Assembly (NCBI GenBank): GCA_964350895.1
Contig: CAYGMG010000003.1
Coordinates: forward strand, 1-64,000
Length of the DNA stretch: 64,000 bases
Reading direction: 5' to 3'
Source: Pseudomarimonas sp964350895
GTDB lineage: Bacteria; Pseudomonadota; Gammaproteobacteria; Xanthomonadales; Xanthomonadaceae
The stretch's first letter is position 1, and each line of letters starts with the position of its first letter. The notes under the pieces are model-generated. The model saw only the letters and a program-made list of their open reading frames with translations. It did no database searches and was not told the DNA's origin. Made by a program: the position numbers and the translations under genes. This document shows positions 45,470 through 53,866 of the stretch, piece after piece.

Positions 45470-47128
45470 ATGAGCGACATGATGGATGACATCGCCGCGG
45501 ACTTCCTGATCGAGGCGCGGGAGATCACCAGCCGGCTCGGCGAGGAGCTGGTGGCGCTGGAGCGCTCGCCGAGCGACAAGGAGCTGCTTAACGCGGTGTT
45601 CCGCGGCTTCCACACCATCAAGGGCGGCGCCGGCTTTCTCAACCTGGGGCCAATGGTCGACCTCTGCCACGCGCTGGAAGAGCAGTTCGGCAACGTCCGT
45701 TCGGGCAAGCGCAGCCTCGACCCTGAACTCTGCGACGGCGCCCAGGAGGCGCTCGATCACGTCGTCCGCATGCTCGGCGAACTGGGAGCCGGGACGCCCT
45801 TGCAGGCTGCGCCGGAAGGCCTGATGGTTCGCCTCAACAGCGCTGACAGCGGCCTGCCAGTGGCTGCCGTCACGCCAGCCAGGGCAGCCGAGAAATCCCT
45901 CGACGCGCCGACCCCGGCGAGCCGACGGGCGCGGCCTCAAAGCGAGCAGGACTCGCGCTCGATCGAGGCCACCCGCGAAGTCCCCATCGAGACCACCATC
46001 CGCATCGACACCAAGCGGCTGGACGCGATCGTCAACCTCGTCGGCGAGCTGGTTCTCGCACGCAACCGCCTCAAGACGCTGCGTGGGGCACGCCGCGATG
46101 ACGAGGTCGATCGTGCCGTCGCCGCGCTCGACGTCACCACCACACGTCTGCAAAGCGCGGTGATGAAGACCCGGATGCAGCCGGTCGGGCGCGTGTTCTC
46201 GCGTTTTCCCAAGGTCGCCCGGGATGTCGCCCGCGCGGTCAAGAAGGAAGTCGAACTCGAGCTGATCGGCGCCGACACCGAGCTCGACAAGACCCTGGTC
46301 GAGTCACTGGCCGACCCGCTGGTCCATCTGGTGCGCAATGCCATCGACCACGGCGTCGAGGCGCCGGATGTGCGTGAGCGGGTCGGCAAGCCGCGCTGCG
46401 GCAAGGTGATCCTCGCCGCACGCCAGGAAGGCGACCACATCGCCATCGAAGTGCGCGACGACGGCGGCGGCATCGATCCCGAGATCATCAAGGCCAAAGC
46501 CCGTGAGAAAGGACTGATCGATGCCGATACCGCCGCGCGACTAGGCCCGGACGAGGCGTTTCAGCTGATCTTCCTGCCCGGCTTCTCGACCAAGGCCCAG
46601 GTCAGCGACATTTCCGGTCGCGGCGTCGGCATGGACGTGGTGCAGTCGAAGATCCGCGAGCTCAATGGTCGGGTGTCGATCCAGTCCAAGCTCGGTGAAG
46701 GCTCGCGCTTCCTGATCCGGGTCCCGCTGACCCTGGCCATCCTGCCCGCCCTGCTGGTGCACTGCGTCGATCGCGTGTTCGCCCTGCCGCTGGCCAGCGT
46801 GCAGGAAGTGCTGCCCTACCAGCCCGAGTATCTGCGCTGGGTCGACGGCCGCGAGATGCTGGATCTGCGCCAGCAGCCCATGCCCTTGGTGTTCCTGCGC
46901 CGCTGGCTGGGCGAGCAGGCTCAGGAGGGACCGTCGCACGTCGTGCTGCTGATCACCGGCGATGGACCGATGGGCCTGGTTGTCGACCAGGTTCGCGGGC
47001 GCGAAGAAGTGGTCATCAAGCCCTTGCCGAAGTCCTTGCGCGGCGTGAAAGGCCATGTCGGCGCAACGCTCACCGGCGATGGGCGCATGGCGCTGATACT
47101 CGATGTCGATGCGCTGGCACGCAGCTGA
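45470..47128 (+). CDS. cheA: CheA histidine kinase (system 1), short form without P2
   Basis: 552 residues. P1 with the phosphorylated His about 48 in FHTIKGGAGFLNLG. P3 dimerisation around residue 185 (IDTKRLDAIVNLVGELVLAR); P4 ATPase with NAIDHGVEAPDVR, DDGGGIDPE and SGRGVGMDVV; P5 CheW-like at the C terminus ending IKPLPKSLRGVKGHVGATLT. Between P1 and P3 there is only a linker of about 70 residues, too short for the usual CheY/CheB-binding P2 domain. The gene is followed by the motC promoter. Confidence 0.94.
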   Translation: MSDMMDDIAADFLIEAREITSRLGEELVALERSPSDKELLNAVFRGFHTIKGGAGFLNLGPMVDLCHALEEQFGNVRSGKRSLDPELCDGAQEALDHVVRMLGELGAGTPLQAAPEGLMVRLNSADSGLPVAAVTPARAAEKSLDAPTPASRRARPQSEQDSRSIEATREVPIETTIRIDTKRLDAIVNLVGELVLARNRLKTLRGARRDDEVDRAVAALDVTTTRLQSAVMKTRMQPVGRVFSRFPKVARDVARAVKKEVELELIGADTELDKTLVESLADPLVHLVRNAIDHGVEAPDVRERVGKPRCGKVILAARQEGDHIAIEVRDDGGGIDPEIIKAKAREKGLIDADTAARLGPDEAFQLIFLPGFSTKAQVSDISGRGVGMDVVQSKIRELNGRVSIQSKLGEGSRFLIRVPLTLAILPALLVHCVDRVFALPLASVQEVLPYQPEYLRWVDGREMLDLRQQPMPLVFLRRWLGEQAQEGPSHVVLLITGDGPMGLVVDQVRGREEVVIKPLPKSLRGVKGHVGATLTGDGRMALILDVDALARS

Positions 47129-47144
47129 GCCGCGCCCTGACCCC

Positions 47145-47171
47145 TCAAGCTCGGCCGCCTTCGGTCGATAG
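47145..47171 (+). promoter_or_regulatory. Sigma-28 promoter of motC-motD
   Basis: TCAAGCTC, 11-base spacer, GTCGATAG match the FliA boxes, with TCAAG and CGATA kept. It lies 27 bases before motC, in the short gap after cheA. Confidence 0.7.
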
Positions 47172-47197
47172 GCGTAGATCATGGACGTGACGACCTT

Positions 47198-47938
47198 ATG
47201 GACCTGCTGACTCTTCTCGGACTGATCCTCGGCCTGGTGGCCATCGTCGGCGGCGCCATCGCCAAGGGCGCTGGGGTCATGGCCCTGGTCAATGTCGCGG
47301 CCTTCCTGATCGTCATCGTCGGCACGCTGGCGGCAATCCTGCTGCACACGCCGATGAAGACCTTTCGCAAGGCCTTCGCCATCCTGCCCTGGATCATCAA
47401 GCCGCCACAGTCGCGCACCGACCTGCTGATTTCCCAGGTGGTCGAGTGGAGCAACACTGCCCGCCGCCAGGGACTTCTCGGGCTGGAAGCGGAGATCGCC
47501 AAATCCGAAGACCCGATGGTGCGCAAGGGTCTGCAGATGCTGGTCGATGGCCTGGAGCCGGAAGCGATCCGAGGCATGCTGGAGATCGACCTCGGCAGCC
47601 AGGAGCACAGCGAACTGGCCGCCGCCAAGGTCTTCGAGGGCATGGGCATCTACGCGCCGACCCTTGGCATCATCGGCGCGGTGCTCGGACTGATGGCGGT
47701 CATGCAGAACCTGGCCGATCCGACCAAGCTCGGTCCCGGCATCGCTGCGGCGTTCACCGCCACGGTGTACGGCATCGGCTCGGCCAACCTGTTCTTCCTG
47801 CCGGTCGCAGCCAAGCTCAAGGGCATCGTCGCCGGCCGGGTCGCCGAGCGCGAGCTGCTGATCGAGGGCCTGATCGCCATCGCCCAGGGTGAAAACCCGC
47901 GCAATATCGAAGCCAAGCTGTCCGGCTTTGCGCACTGA
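47198..47938 (+). CDS. motC: MotC, MotA-family stator subunit
   Basis: 246 residues, four membrane helices. The N terminus LLTLLGLILGLVAIVGGAIA and the conserved EGMGIYAPTLGIIGAVLGLM and GIAAAFTATVYGIGSANLFF are MotA-family. In Pseudomonas the MotCD pair sits downstream of cheA in this same order. It forms the proton-driven stator with MotD. It is followed closely by motD (7-base gap). Confidence 0.95.
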   Translation: MDLLTLLGLILGLVAIVGGAIAKGAGVMALVNVAAFLIVIVGTLAAILLHTPMKTFRKAFAILPWIIKPPQSRTDLLISQVVEWSNTARRQGLLGLEAEIAKSEDPMVRKGLQMLVDGLEPEAIRGMLEIDLGSQEHSELAAAKVFEGMGIYAPTLGIIGAVLGLMAVMQNLADPTKLGPGIAAAFTATVYGIGSANLFFLPVAAKLKGIVAGRVAERELLIEGLIAIAQGENPRNIEAKLSGFAH

Positions 47939-47945
47939 TCCGCCC

Positions 47946-48866
47946 ATGTCACGTCGTCGAGCGCACGAGGAGCATGCCAATCACGAAGCCTGGGCGATCC
48001 CCTATGGCGACCTGGTCACGCTGCTGTTGGCGTTCTTCGTGGTGATGTATGCGATCTCGTCGCTCAACGAGGGCAAATACCGGGTGCTCTCGTACTCCCT
48101 TAACGCGGCGTTTGGTGGACCACCGAAGTCGGTGGCCCCGGTACAGATCGGCACCCAGCTGACTGGCTCCGGCGCCAACCGTTCGCCGCCGATCGTCATC
48201 TCCGGCGCGCAGGGCATGGTGGCGCCGATCCCGGCCAGCCGGATGCCCAACCTGCCGCGCGTCTCAAGGCAGATCCGCAACAACCTTCCACAACCCATGC
48301 TTGCTGCCGACCGCAACGAGGTGATGCAGGCCCGCGACCAGCTCAACCGGATCGGCGATGACATCGAACAGGCCCTGGGTGGCCTGATCGAACGCGACCT
48401 GGTCGCAGTCAACCGCACCGACCTGTGGATCGAGGTGGCGATCAAGTCCGACATCCTGTTCGGCAGCGGCTCTGCGATCCCCAACGAGCAGGCCCTGCGC
48501 GTACTCAATCCCCTGGCCGACTCGCTGCGCGACGCGCCCAACGCGATCCGCATCGAAGGCCACACCGACGACAGGCCGATCGCCACCGCGCAGTTCCCCA
48601 GCAACTGGGAACTCTCCGGCGCCCGCGCGGCAGGCATCCTCAGGCTGTTTGCGGCGCGCGGCATCGATTTTTCCCGGCTGTCCCTGCTCGGCTACGGTGA
48701 GATGCGCCCGATCGCCAGCAACGATACAGCCGAGGGGCGCCAGGCCAATCGCCGGGTAGTGATGGTGATTCTCGCCGACGTGCCCTCACCGGACGGCCTG
48801 GCCGACCCCGCCGAGGGCGCGCCCGAAAGCATGGTCGCCCCTATCGACTCGACCACGGAGCCTTGA
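47946..48866 (+). CDS. motD: MotD, MotB-family stator subunit
   Basis: 306 residues. One membrane helix about residues 22-42 (GDLVTLLLAFFVVMYAISSL) with the proton-binding Asp about 22. The OmpA-like peptidoglycan domain at about 175-280 has IRIEGHTDDRPIATAQFPSN and NWELSGARAAGILRLF and GYGEMRPIASNDTAEGRQAN. It anchors the stator to the cell wall. The C-terminal tail is acidic and Pro/Ala-rich. Confidence 0.95.
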   Translation: MSRRRAHEEHANHEAWAIPYGDLVTLLLAFFVVMYAISSLNEGKYRVLSYSLNAAFGGPPKSVAPVQIGTQLTGSGANRSPPIVISGAQGMVAPIPASRMPNLPRVSRQIRNNLPQPMLAADRNEVMQARDQLNRIGDDIEQALGGLIERDLVAVNRTDLWIEVAIKSDILFGSGSAIPNEQALRVLNPLADSLRDAPNAIRIEGHTDDRPIATAQFPSNWELSGARAAGILRLFAARGIDFSRLSLLGYGEMRPIASNDTAEGRQANRRVVMVILADVPSPDGLADPAEGAPESMVAPIDSTTEP

Positions 48867-48869
48867 GCG

Positions 48870-49646
48870 ATGCGCATCTGGACCATTGCCAACCAGAAGG
48901 GCGGCGTCGGCAAGACCACCACGACCCTTGCCCTCGGCAGCCGTCTCGCGCACCGCGGGTTCCGCGTCCTGCTGCTCGATCTGGATCCGCATGCATCGAT
49001 GACCCAGGCCCTGGGCCTGGCCGCCGAACCGCCGACGCCCGGCGTACTCGAACTGTTCGATGAGCCACCGCAGCCGATTACCGGCCTGCGCCGCTCGACG
49101 CCGATCGAGGGCCTCAGCCTGATCGCCGGCCAACCAGGCCTCGCCACGCTGGAGCGCCGCGCCGGGCAGCGCCCGGGGCTGGGCCGCGCCCTTGGCGTTG
49201 CTCTGGCCGATGTCGCCCACGCCTACGACTACGCCCTGCTTGACTGCCCACCTACGCTGGGGCTGCTGATGGTCAACGCACTCGCGGCGGCGGATCGCCT
49301 GGTGGTGCCGACCCAGACCGAGCCGCTTGCCCAGTTCGGTCTGCAAGGCATCGCGCGCACCGCTGCGATGGTCAGCCGATCGCGTCAGCGACCGCTGCCG
49401 GTGTCGATCCTGCCCACCCTGTTCGACCGCCGAACCCGCGTCGCTACCGACACCCTGGCAGAGATGCGCTCACGCTTCGAAGGCGAGGTGTGCAACGACG
49501 CGGTGCCGGTGGACACCCGACTGCGCGACATCCATCATCTCCTGGGGCCCGACGGTCAGGACAATCAGGCGCGCGGCCTGCCGGCTTACTCGCGAGCGCT
49601 GGACTGGCTGCTCGCCAGCGACCACCTGGACGAGGTATCGCCATGA
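48870..49646 (+). CDS. ParA-type ATPase of the chemotaxis operon (ParC-like)
   Basis: 258 residues. Deviant Walker A NQKGGVGKTTTTLALGSRLA, LLDLDPHASMTQALGL and LLDCPPTLGLLMVNALAAAD mark a ParA/Soj ATPase. In Pseudomonas and Vibrio such a ParA (ParC) sits after motCD and with the CheW-domain partner ParP places chemotaxis arrays at the poles. It lies 3 bases after motD and 67 bp before the CheW-domain gene. Confidence 0.9.
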   Translation: MRIWTIANQKGGVGKTTTTLALGSRLAHRGFRVLLLDLDPHASMTQALGLAAEPPTPGVLELFDEPPQPITGLRRSTPIEGLSLIAGQPGLATLERRAGQRPGLGRALGVALADVAHAYDYALLDCPPTLGLLMVNALAAADRLVVPTQTEPLAQFGLQGIARTAAMVSRSRQRPLPVSILPTLFDRRTRVATDTLAEMRSRFEGEVCNDAVPVDTRLRDIHHLLGPDGQDNQARGLPAYSRALDWLLASDHLDEVSP

Positions 49647-49713
49647 TGGCCAACGTTCCGTGCACACCGACTGCTCAGCCTCAAGCGCGCAGCGATGCAG
49701 AGCGGAGATCCCC

Positions 49714-50982
49714 ATGAGTGGCCACGACCTGATCGATGCCTACCTCAGCGAGCTGATGGACGATCCCGGCAAGGGTGATCCAGCCAAGCGCAATACCGAC
49801 AAGGGCAGCAGCCAGGATCCGCCACCGCCGGCGCAACCCGGCGGCGACACCAAGCATCAGGCCGAGGCCGGCGCGCCGACCGCTGGATCGCCTGCATCCG
49901 CTGCCGACCCGCTGGCAGCGTTCCGGGAGGGCAGCGCGACGATCAGCGATGACGAGTTCGAAGCCATGCTCGACACCCTGCAAGGTTGCGGCGCCGAGGA
50001 TCAGGCCGTGGAACGCGCCAGCGCGGGCGACCCTGTCGGCGGCAACGCCGACCCGCTGGCACAGTTCCGCGAGGGCGACGAGGAGATCGGCGACGACGAG
50101 TTCGAGGCCATGCTCGATGCGCTGGAAGGCCGTGCGCCTGCGGCACCGACACCGCCAGCCGACACCGGCGATCCGCTGGCCGCGTTCCGCGAGGGCGCCG
50201 AAGAGATCGGCGATGACGAATTCGAAGCCCTGCTGGATGCGCTCGAAGGACGCGCGCCGGCGGCCGCTTCCTCTGCCGCCACAGCGAGCGCGCCGGCGGC
50301 CGAAGCCGGCGATCCGCTGGCGGCATTTCGCGAGGGCGCGGAGGAGATCGGCGACGATGAGTTCGAGGCCATGCTCGATGCCCTGCAATCCTCGGGATCA
50401 GCACCGCCCAGCCCCGACGTCGGCCAGCCCGCCGCCGCGGTGCCCGAGCACAAACCTGCGCCGACACCGAGCGCTGCGATCCAGGCCTTGCTGCCTCCCA
50501 GCGAGCCCTCGCCCGCGCATGGTGATCCCGCACCACCGCCCGACCAGCGCCGGCGGGCCGAAGACCGGATCACTTCCTGGCTGCGCTTCAACCTCGCCCG
50601 ACAGTGCTTCGCGGTCGAGGTGCTCAAGGTCCAGGAAGTGCTGCGCGTGCCGCATATCCTCCCGGTCCGCGGAACCGGCGAGGCCACGCTCGGAGTGATG
50701 AATCTGCGCGGTCAGATTGTCCCGGTGATGGACCTTGCGATCCGCTTAGGGTTTTCCCCTACCGAGCCGAACGAGGCCAGTCGGGTGATCGTTCTGGAGG
50801 AAAACGGCGAGACGCTTGGCCTGCTGGTGGCCAGCGTCGCGGACGTACTGAATCTCTCGGATTCCCGCATGGAGCGGATCAGCGGGACACCTTCGCTGGT
50901 CGCCGCAGACGTCCTGCGCGGCATTTCCCGGCGTGATGGCCAGATCGTGATCATGCTCGATGCGAGTAGGCTGCTGACCTGA
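49714..50982 (+). CDS. CheW-domain ParP-like protein with four tandem acidic repeats
   Basis: 422 residues. Residues 1-20 (HDLIDAYLSELMDD) form a possible partner-binding helix. Residues 65-91, 113-139, 153-179 and 200-226 are four 27-residue repeats, each DPLAxFREG followed by xxxIxDDEFEAMLDxLxG, joined by Ala/Pro linkers of 13-21 residues. A Pro-rich linker leads to a CheW/AIF-type domain at about 283-422 (LARQCFAVEVLKVQEVLRVP; LGVMNLRGQIVPVMDLAIRL). The place after a ParA ATPase suggests ParP, which ties arrays to the pole. The repeats resemble the CheY-binding peptides of FliM and CheZ in this window. ATG 49714 has GGAGA upstream. Confidence 0.88.
   Translation: MSGHDLIDAYLSELMDDPGKGDPAKRNTDKGSSQDPPPPAQPGGDTKHQAEAGAPTAGSPASAADPLAAFREGSATISDDEFEAMLDTLQGCGAEDQAVERASAGDPVGGNADPLAQFREGDEEIGDDEFEAMLDALEGRAPAAPTPPADTGDPLAAFREGAEEIGDDEFEALLDALEGRAPAAASSAATASAPAAEAGDPLAAFREGAEEIGDDEFEAMLDALQSSGSAPPSPDVGQPAAAVPEHKPAPTPSAAIQALLPPSEPSPAHGDPAPPPDQRRRAEDRITSWLRFNLARQCFAVEVLKVQEVLRVPHILPVRGTGEATLGVMNLRGQIVPVMDLAIRLGFSPTEPNEASRVIVLEENGETLGLLVASVADVLNLSDSRMERISGTPSLVAADVLRGISRRDGQIVIMLDASRLLT
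49906..50391 (+). repeat. Four coding repeats of 27 residues with FliM-like motif
   Basis: The repeats read DPLAAFREG-SAT-ISDDEFEAMLDTL, then three near-identical units with IGDDEFEAMLDAL or EALLDAL. The core I-x-D-D-E-F-E-A-M-L lines up with FliM L-S-Q-D-E-I-D-A-L-L. DNA of repeats 2-4 is also very similar, so they arose by internal duplication. Confidence 0.85.
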
Positions 50983-51011
50983 GCTGGCGCCGAAATGTGC
51001 CACAGCACGCT

Positions 51012-51039
51012 TCAAACGCGGCGGCGTTTGCGCCTAAAC
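51012..51039 (+). promoter_or_regulatory. Possible sigma-28 promoter of the second chemotaxis operon
   Basis: TCAAACGC, a 12-base spacer and GCCTAAAC are a partial match to FliA boxes in the 92-bp gap before the STAS gene. The spacer is one base long and two -10 positions differ, so this is tentative. Confidence 0.3.
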
Positions 51040-51074
51040 TGGCGGGAACACGGTAAATCCGGATCAAGCTTGCC

Positions 51075-51362
51075 ATGCCACCCATCGAACTTGGCCAGGA
51101 CCTCGGCATCGAACACGCCGGCGACCTTCGCGAGCAGTTGCTGCCGCACATCGAGACCGGCCGCAGTGTTGTGCTCGATGCCTCCGCGGTCGAGCGCGTG
51201 CACGGTGCCGGCATGCAGGTGCTCGCTGCTTTCTTCCGTGATCGCCAGGCCGCCGGTCGCAAGACGCGCCTCGACTCCCCATCCAACACGCTGGTTGACG
51301 CTGCCCGCGTCATGGCGCTGACTAATGACCTCGGCCTTTCCGAGCCCGGAGATCAAGAATGA
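51075..51362 (+). CDS. STAS-domain protein of the chemotaxis operon
   Basis: 95 residues. A lone STAS domain: LGIEHAGDLREQLLPHIETG, SVVLDASAVERVHGAGMQVL, then a helix ending ALTNDLGLSEPGD. In anti-sigma antagonists the loop carries a phosphorylated Ser/Thr after the Asp; here the loop is VHGAGMQ with no Ser or Thr, so it probably is not regulated that way. STAS genes often head chemotaxis operons of this type. It overlaps the next cheY by 4 bases. Confidence 0.88.
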   Translation: MPPIELGQDLGIEHAGDLREQLLPHIETGRSVVLDASAVERVHGAGMQVLAAFFRDRQAAGRKTRLDSPSNTLVDAARVMALTNDLGLSEPGDQE

Positions 51363-51727
51363 GCAATCAACGCATCCTCGCTGTCGATGATTCCGCTTCG
51401 ATGCGGCAGATGGTGGCCTTCGCGCTGACCTCCGCAGGCTTCGACGTGGTCGAAGCGGAGGACGGCGTGATCGCGCTGGAGAAGGCCAAGCAGGAGAAGT
51501 TCAACGCCGTCGTGGCCGACGTCAACATGCCGAACATGGACGGCATCACCCTGATCCGTCATCTGCGCCAGCTACCCGACTACAAGTTCATCCCGCTGCT
51601 GATGCTGACCACCGAGGCCGGACTCGACAAGAAGCAGGAAGGCAAGGCGGCCGGCGCGACCGGCTGGCTGGTCAAGCCGTTCAACCCCGAGCAGTTGGTC
51701 GCCACCCTCCGCAAAGTGCTGGGCTGA
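51359..51727 (+). CDS. cheY: CheY-type response regulator (system 2)
   Basis: 122 residues, a single receiver domain. ILAVDDSASMRQMVAFALTS has the acidic pocket, Asp about 54 in VVADVNMPNMDG is the phospho-acceptor, TTEAG has the conserved Thr and GWLVKPFNPEQL the Lys. The MRQMV and Thr-Thr features are typical of the CheY that precedes cheA in F7-like clusters. Whether it binds FliM or acts as a phosphate sink cannot be told. Confidence 0.94.
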   Translation: MSNQRILAVDDSASMRQMVAFALTSAGFDVVEAEDGVIALEKAKQEKFNAVVADVNMPNMDGITLIRHLRQLPDYKFIPLLMLTTEAGLDKKQEGKAAGATGWLVKPFNPEQLVATLRKVLG

Positions 51728-51738
51728 GGACGTCCGGC

Positions 51739-53766
51739 ATGGACCTCTCGCGCTTTCACGCCACCTTTCTGGCAGAGAGCCGGGAAGGACTTGATGCCAT
51801 GGAGGCTGGCCTGCTCGACATCGAGTCGGGGCGGGCCGACGGCGAAACCATCCACACGGTGTTTCGCGCAGCGCACTCGATCAAGGGCGGGGCGTCGACC
51901 TTCGGTTTCTCCGAGATCGCCGCGCTGACCCACGTTCTCGAGACCCTGCTCGACGAGATGCGCGGCGGCAAGCGCGCCCCGGAAACCGAATCCCTGTCCG
52001 CCCTGCTGTCCTCGGTGGATGTGCTGCGCGCCCTGCTCGATGTGGCTGATCGCGGCGGCGAGCCCGACCACGCATCAGTCCAGGCGACCCAGCAGCGGCT
52101 GGAAGCCCTGCTCTCCGGCAAGAGCAGCGCCAGCAAGCCGGCAGCCGCCGCGGCGCCGGCAGCGTCGGCTGAGCCCAGCGGGTGGAAGGTGGTGTTCAAG
52201 CCGCATCCGTCGATCTTCATGAGCGGCAACGATCCGCTGCGGATCCTTCGCGAGCTGCAGCGGCTGGCTGACTCGAGCAACGAGTGCCATGCAGAGCAGC
52301 TGCCCGCACTGAGCGACCTCGAACCCTTCGAGTCGCGACTGTGGTGGGAGGTCACCCTGCAGGGCGCGATCAAGAAAGCGCAGATCGAAGAAGTGTTCTC
52401 CTGGGTGGAGGACGAATGCGATCTGGAGATCAGCCCGCTCAAACCCCTGGCGGTTGCCAGCCCGCCACCCACAGCGGCGCCGCCGCCAGCAAACAAGGCG
52501 CCGGTCGCCGCAGCACCGCAGCGGGTGAGTCCGCAGCCCTCGGAATCCGCCGCCGTGCCCACGCCCGCCGCGGGCGCCGGGGTCGGTGCGGAGAGCACGC
52601 TGCGGGTGCAGGTGTCCAAGGTCGATGCATTGATCAACCTGGTTGGCGAACTGGTCATCACCCAGGCCATGCTCAAGCAGGCCGGCAGCGAGCTCGAACC
52701 TGCCCACCACGAGCGCCTGCTCGCCGGACTGGTGCAGCTCGAGCGCAATACCCGCGACCTGCAGGAGGCGGTGATCGGCATCCGCATGCTGCCGGTAGGC
52801 TCGGTGTTCTCACGCTTCCCGCGTCTGGTCCGCGATCTCTCCGCGCGTCTGGACAAGCAGGTGCGGCTGAAGACCGTGGGCGAGGCGACCGAGCTCGACA
52901 AGGGCGTGATCGAGAAGATCGCCGACCCCCTGGTGCATCTGGTGCGCAATTCGATCGACCATGGTCTTGAGACCACCGACGAACGCCGCGCCGCCGGCAA
53001 GCCCGAGGCCGGCAACATCACCCTTGCGGCCTCCCATCAAGGCGGCCACATCGTCATCGAAGTAGCTGATGACGGCCGCGGCCTCAACCGCGAGAAGATT
53101 CTCAGCAAGGCGCTCGAACGCGGCCTGTCGGTACCCGACAACCCGACGGACTCGCAGGTATGGGAACTGATCTTCGCCCCCGGATTCAGCACCGCCGACC
53201 AGGTGACCGATCTCTCCGGTCGTGGTGTCGGCATGGATGTGGTGCGCAAGAACATCCTCGCTCTCGGCGGTGAGGTCGGCATCGAAAGTCATCTCGGCAA
53301 GGGCACGCGGATCACCGTGCGCCTGCCGCTGACCCTCGCCATCCTTGACGGCATGCTGGTCCAGGTCGGTGGCGAGACCTTCGTCCTGCCGCTCGGATTC
53401 GTGATCGAGGCGCTGCAGCCGCAGGCAGTGAACGTGCGCACGGTGCAGGCCGATGGCCGCGTGCTCAAGGTTCGCGGCGACTATCTGCCCCTGTTCAGCG
53501 TGGCCAAGCTGTACAAGATCCAGGAGCAGGCCGCCAACGACCCGATGGTGGTCGTGGTGGAAAGCGACGGCAAGCGACTCGCGCTTGAAGTCGACGCACT
53601 GCTCGGCCAGCAGCAGGTCGTAGTCAAGAACCTCGAAGCCAACTACCGCCGCATACCCGGGATATCCGGGGCGACCATCCTTGGCGATGGCCGGGTGGCG
53701 CTGATCGTCGACGTCGGCGGCCTCGCCCGGGGAGTCAGCACCCAGACCCAGGCCGCCAACGCCTGA
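51739..53766 (+). CDS. cheA: CheA histidine kinase (system 2)
   Basis: 675 residues. P1 with phosphorylated His about 46 in RAAHSIKGGASTFGFSEIAA. Residues about 145-240 form an extra domain (WKVVFKPHPSIFMSGNDPLR; VEDECDLEISPL), the P2-like domain seen in this CheA type. P3 starts VSKVDALINLVGELVITQAM; P4 has NSIDHGLETTDERR, DDGRGLNREK and SGRGVGMDVVRKN; P5 is C-terminal (VVKNLEANYRRIPGISGATI). It is distinct from the system 1 CheA in domain content, so the two systems are likely separate pathways. Confidence 0.95.
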   Translation: MDLSRFHATFLAESREGLDAMEAGLLDIESGRADGETIHTVFRAAHSIKGGASTFGFSEIAALTHVLETLLDEMRGGKRAPETESLSALLSSVDVLRALLDVADRGGEPDHASVQATQQRLEALLSGKSSASKPAAAAAPAASAEPSGWKVVFKPHPSIFMSGNDPLRILRELQRLADSSNECHAEQLPALSDLEPFESRLWWEVTLQGAIKKAQIEEVFSWVEDECDLEISPLKPLAVASPPPTAAPPPANKAPVAAAPQRVSPQPSESAAVPTPAAGAGVGAESTLRVQVSKVDALINLVGELVITQAMLKQAGSELEPAHHERLLAGLVQLERNTRDLQEAVIGIRMLPVGSVFSRFPRLVRDLSARLDKQVRLKTVGEATELDKGVIEKIADPLVHLVRNSIDHGLETTDERRAAGKPEAGNITLAASHQGGHIVIEVADDGRGLNREKILSKALERGLSVPDNPTDSQVWELIFAPGFSTADQVTDLSGRGVGMDVVRKNILALGGEVGIESHLGKGTRITVRLPLTLAILDGMLVQVGGETFVLPLGFVIEALQPQAVNVRTVQADGRVLKVRGDYLPLFSVAKLYKIQEQAANDPMVVVVESDGKRLALEVDALLGQQQVVVKNLEANYRRIPGISGATILGDGRVALIVDVGGLARGVSTQTQAANA

Positions 53767-53770
53767 TCCG

Positions 53771-53802
53771 CGACATCCGGCCGCGGTCCGGGTCGGATGT
53801 CG
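53771..53802 (+). terminator. Stem-loop between cheA and the first MCP gene
   Basis: CGACATCCG at 53771-53779 and CGGATGTCG at 53794-53802 are perfect complements with a GC-rich 14-base loop. It starts 5 bases after the cheA stop. No T-run follows, so it may be a stabiliser or attenuator and not a true terminator. Confidence 0.4.
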
Positions 53803-53866
53803 TTACAACTAGAGATGCCGGCGCGGCAGCGCAAGGCATGCCGGAACCGCAAGCAGGGAGGAGTCC

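Noticed and set aside
47181..47210. ATG 47181 as an earlier start for motC
   Set aside because: It is in another frame and meets a stop after nine codons; ATG 47198 gives the normal MotC N terminus.
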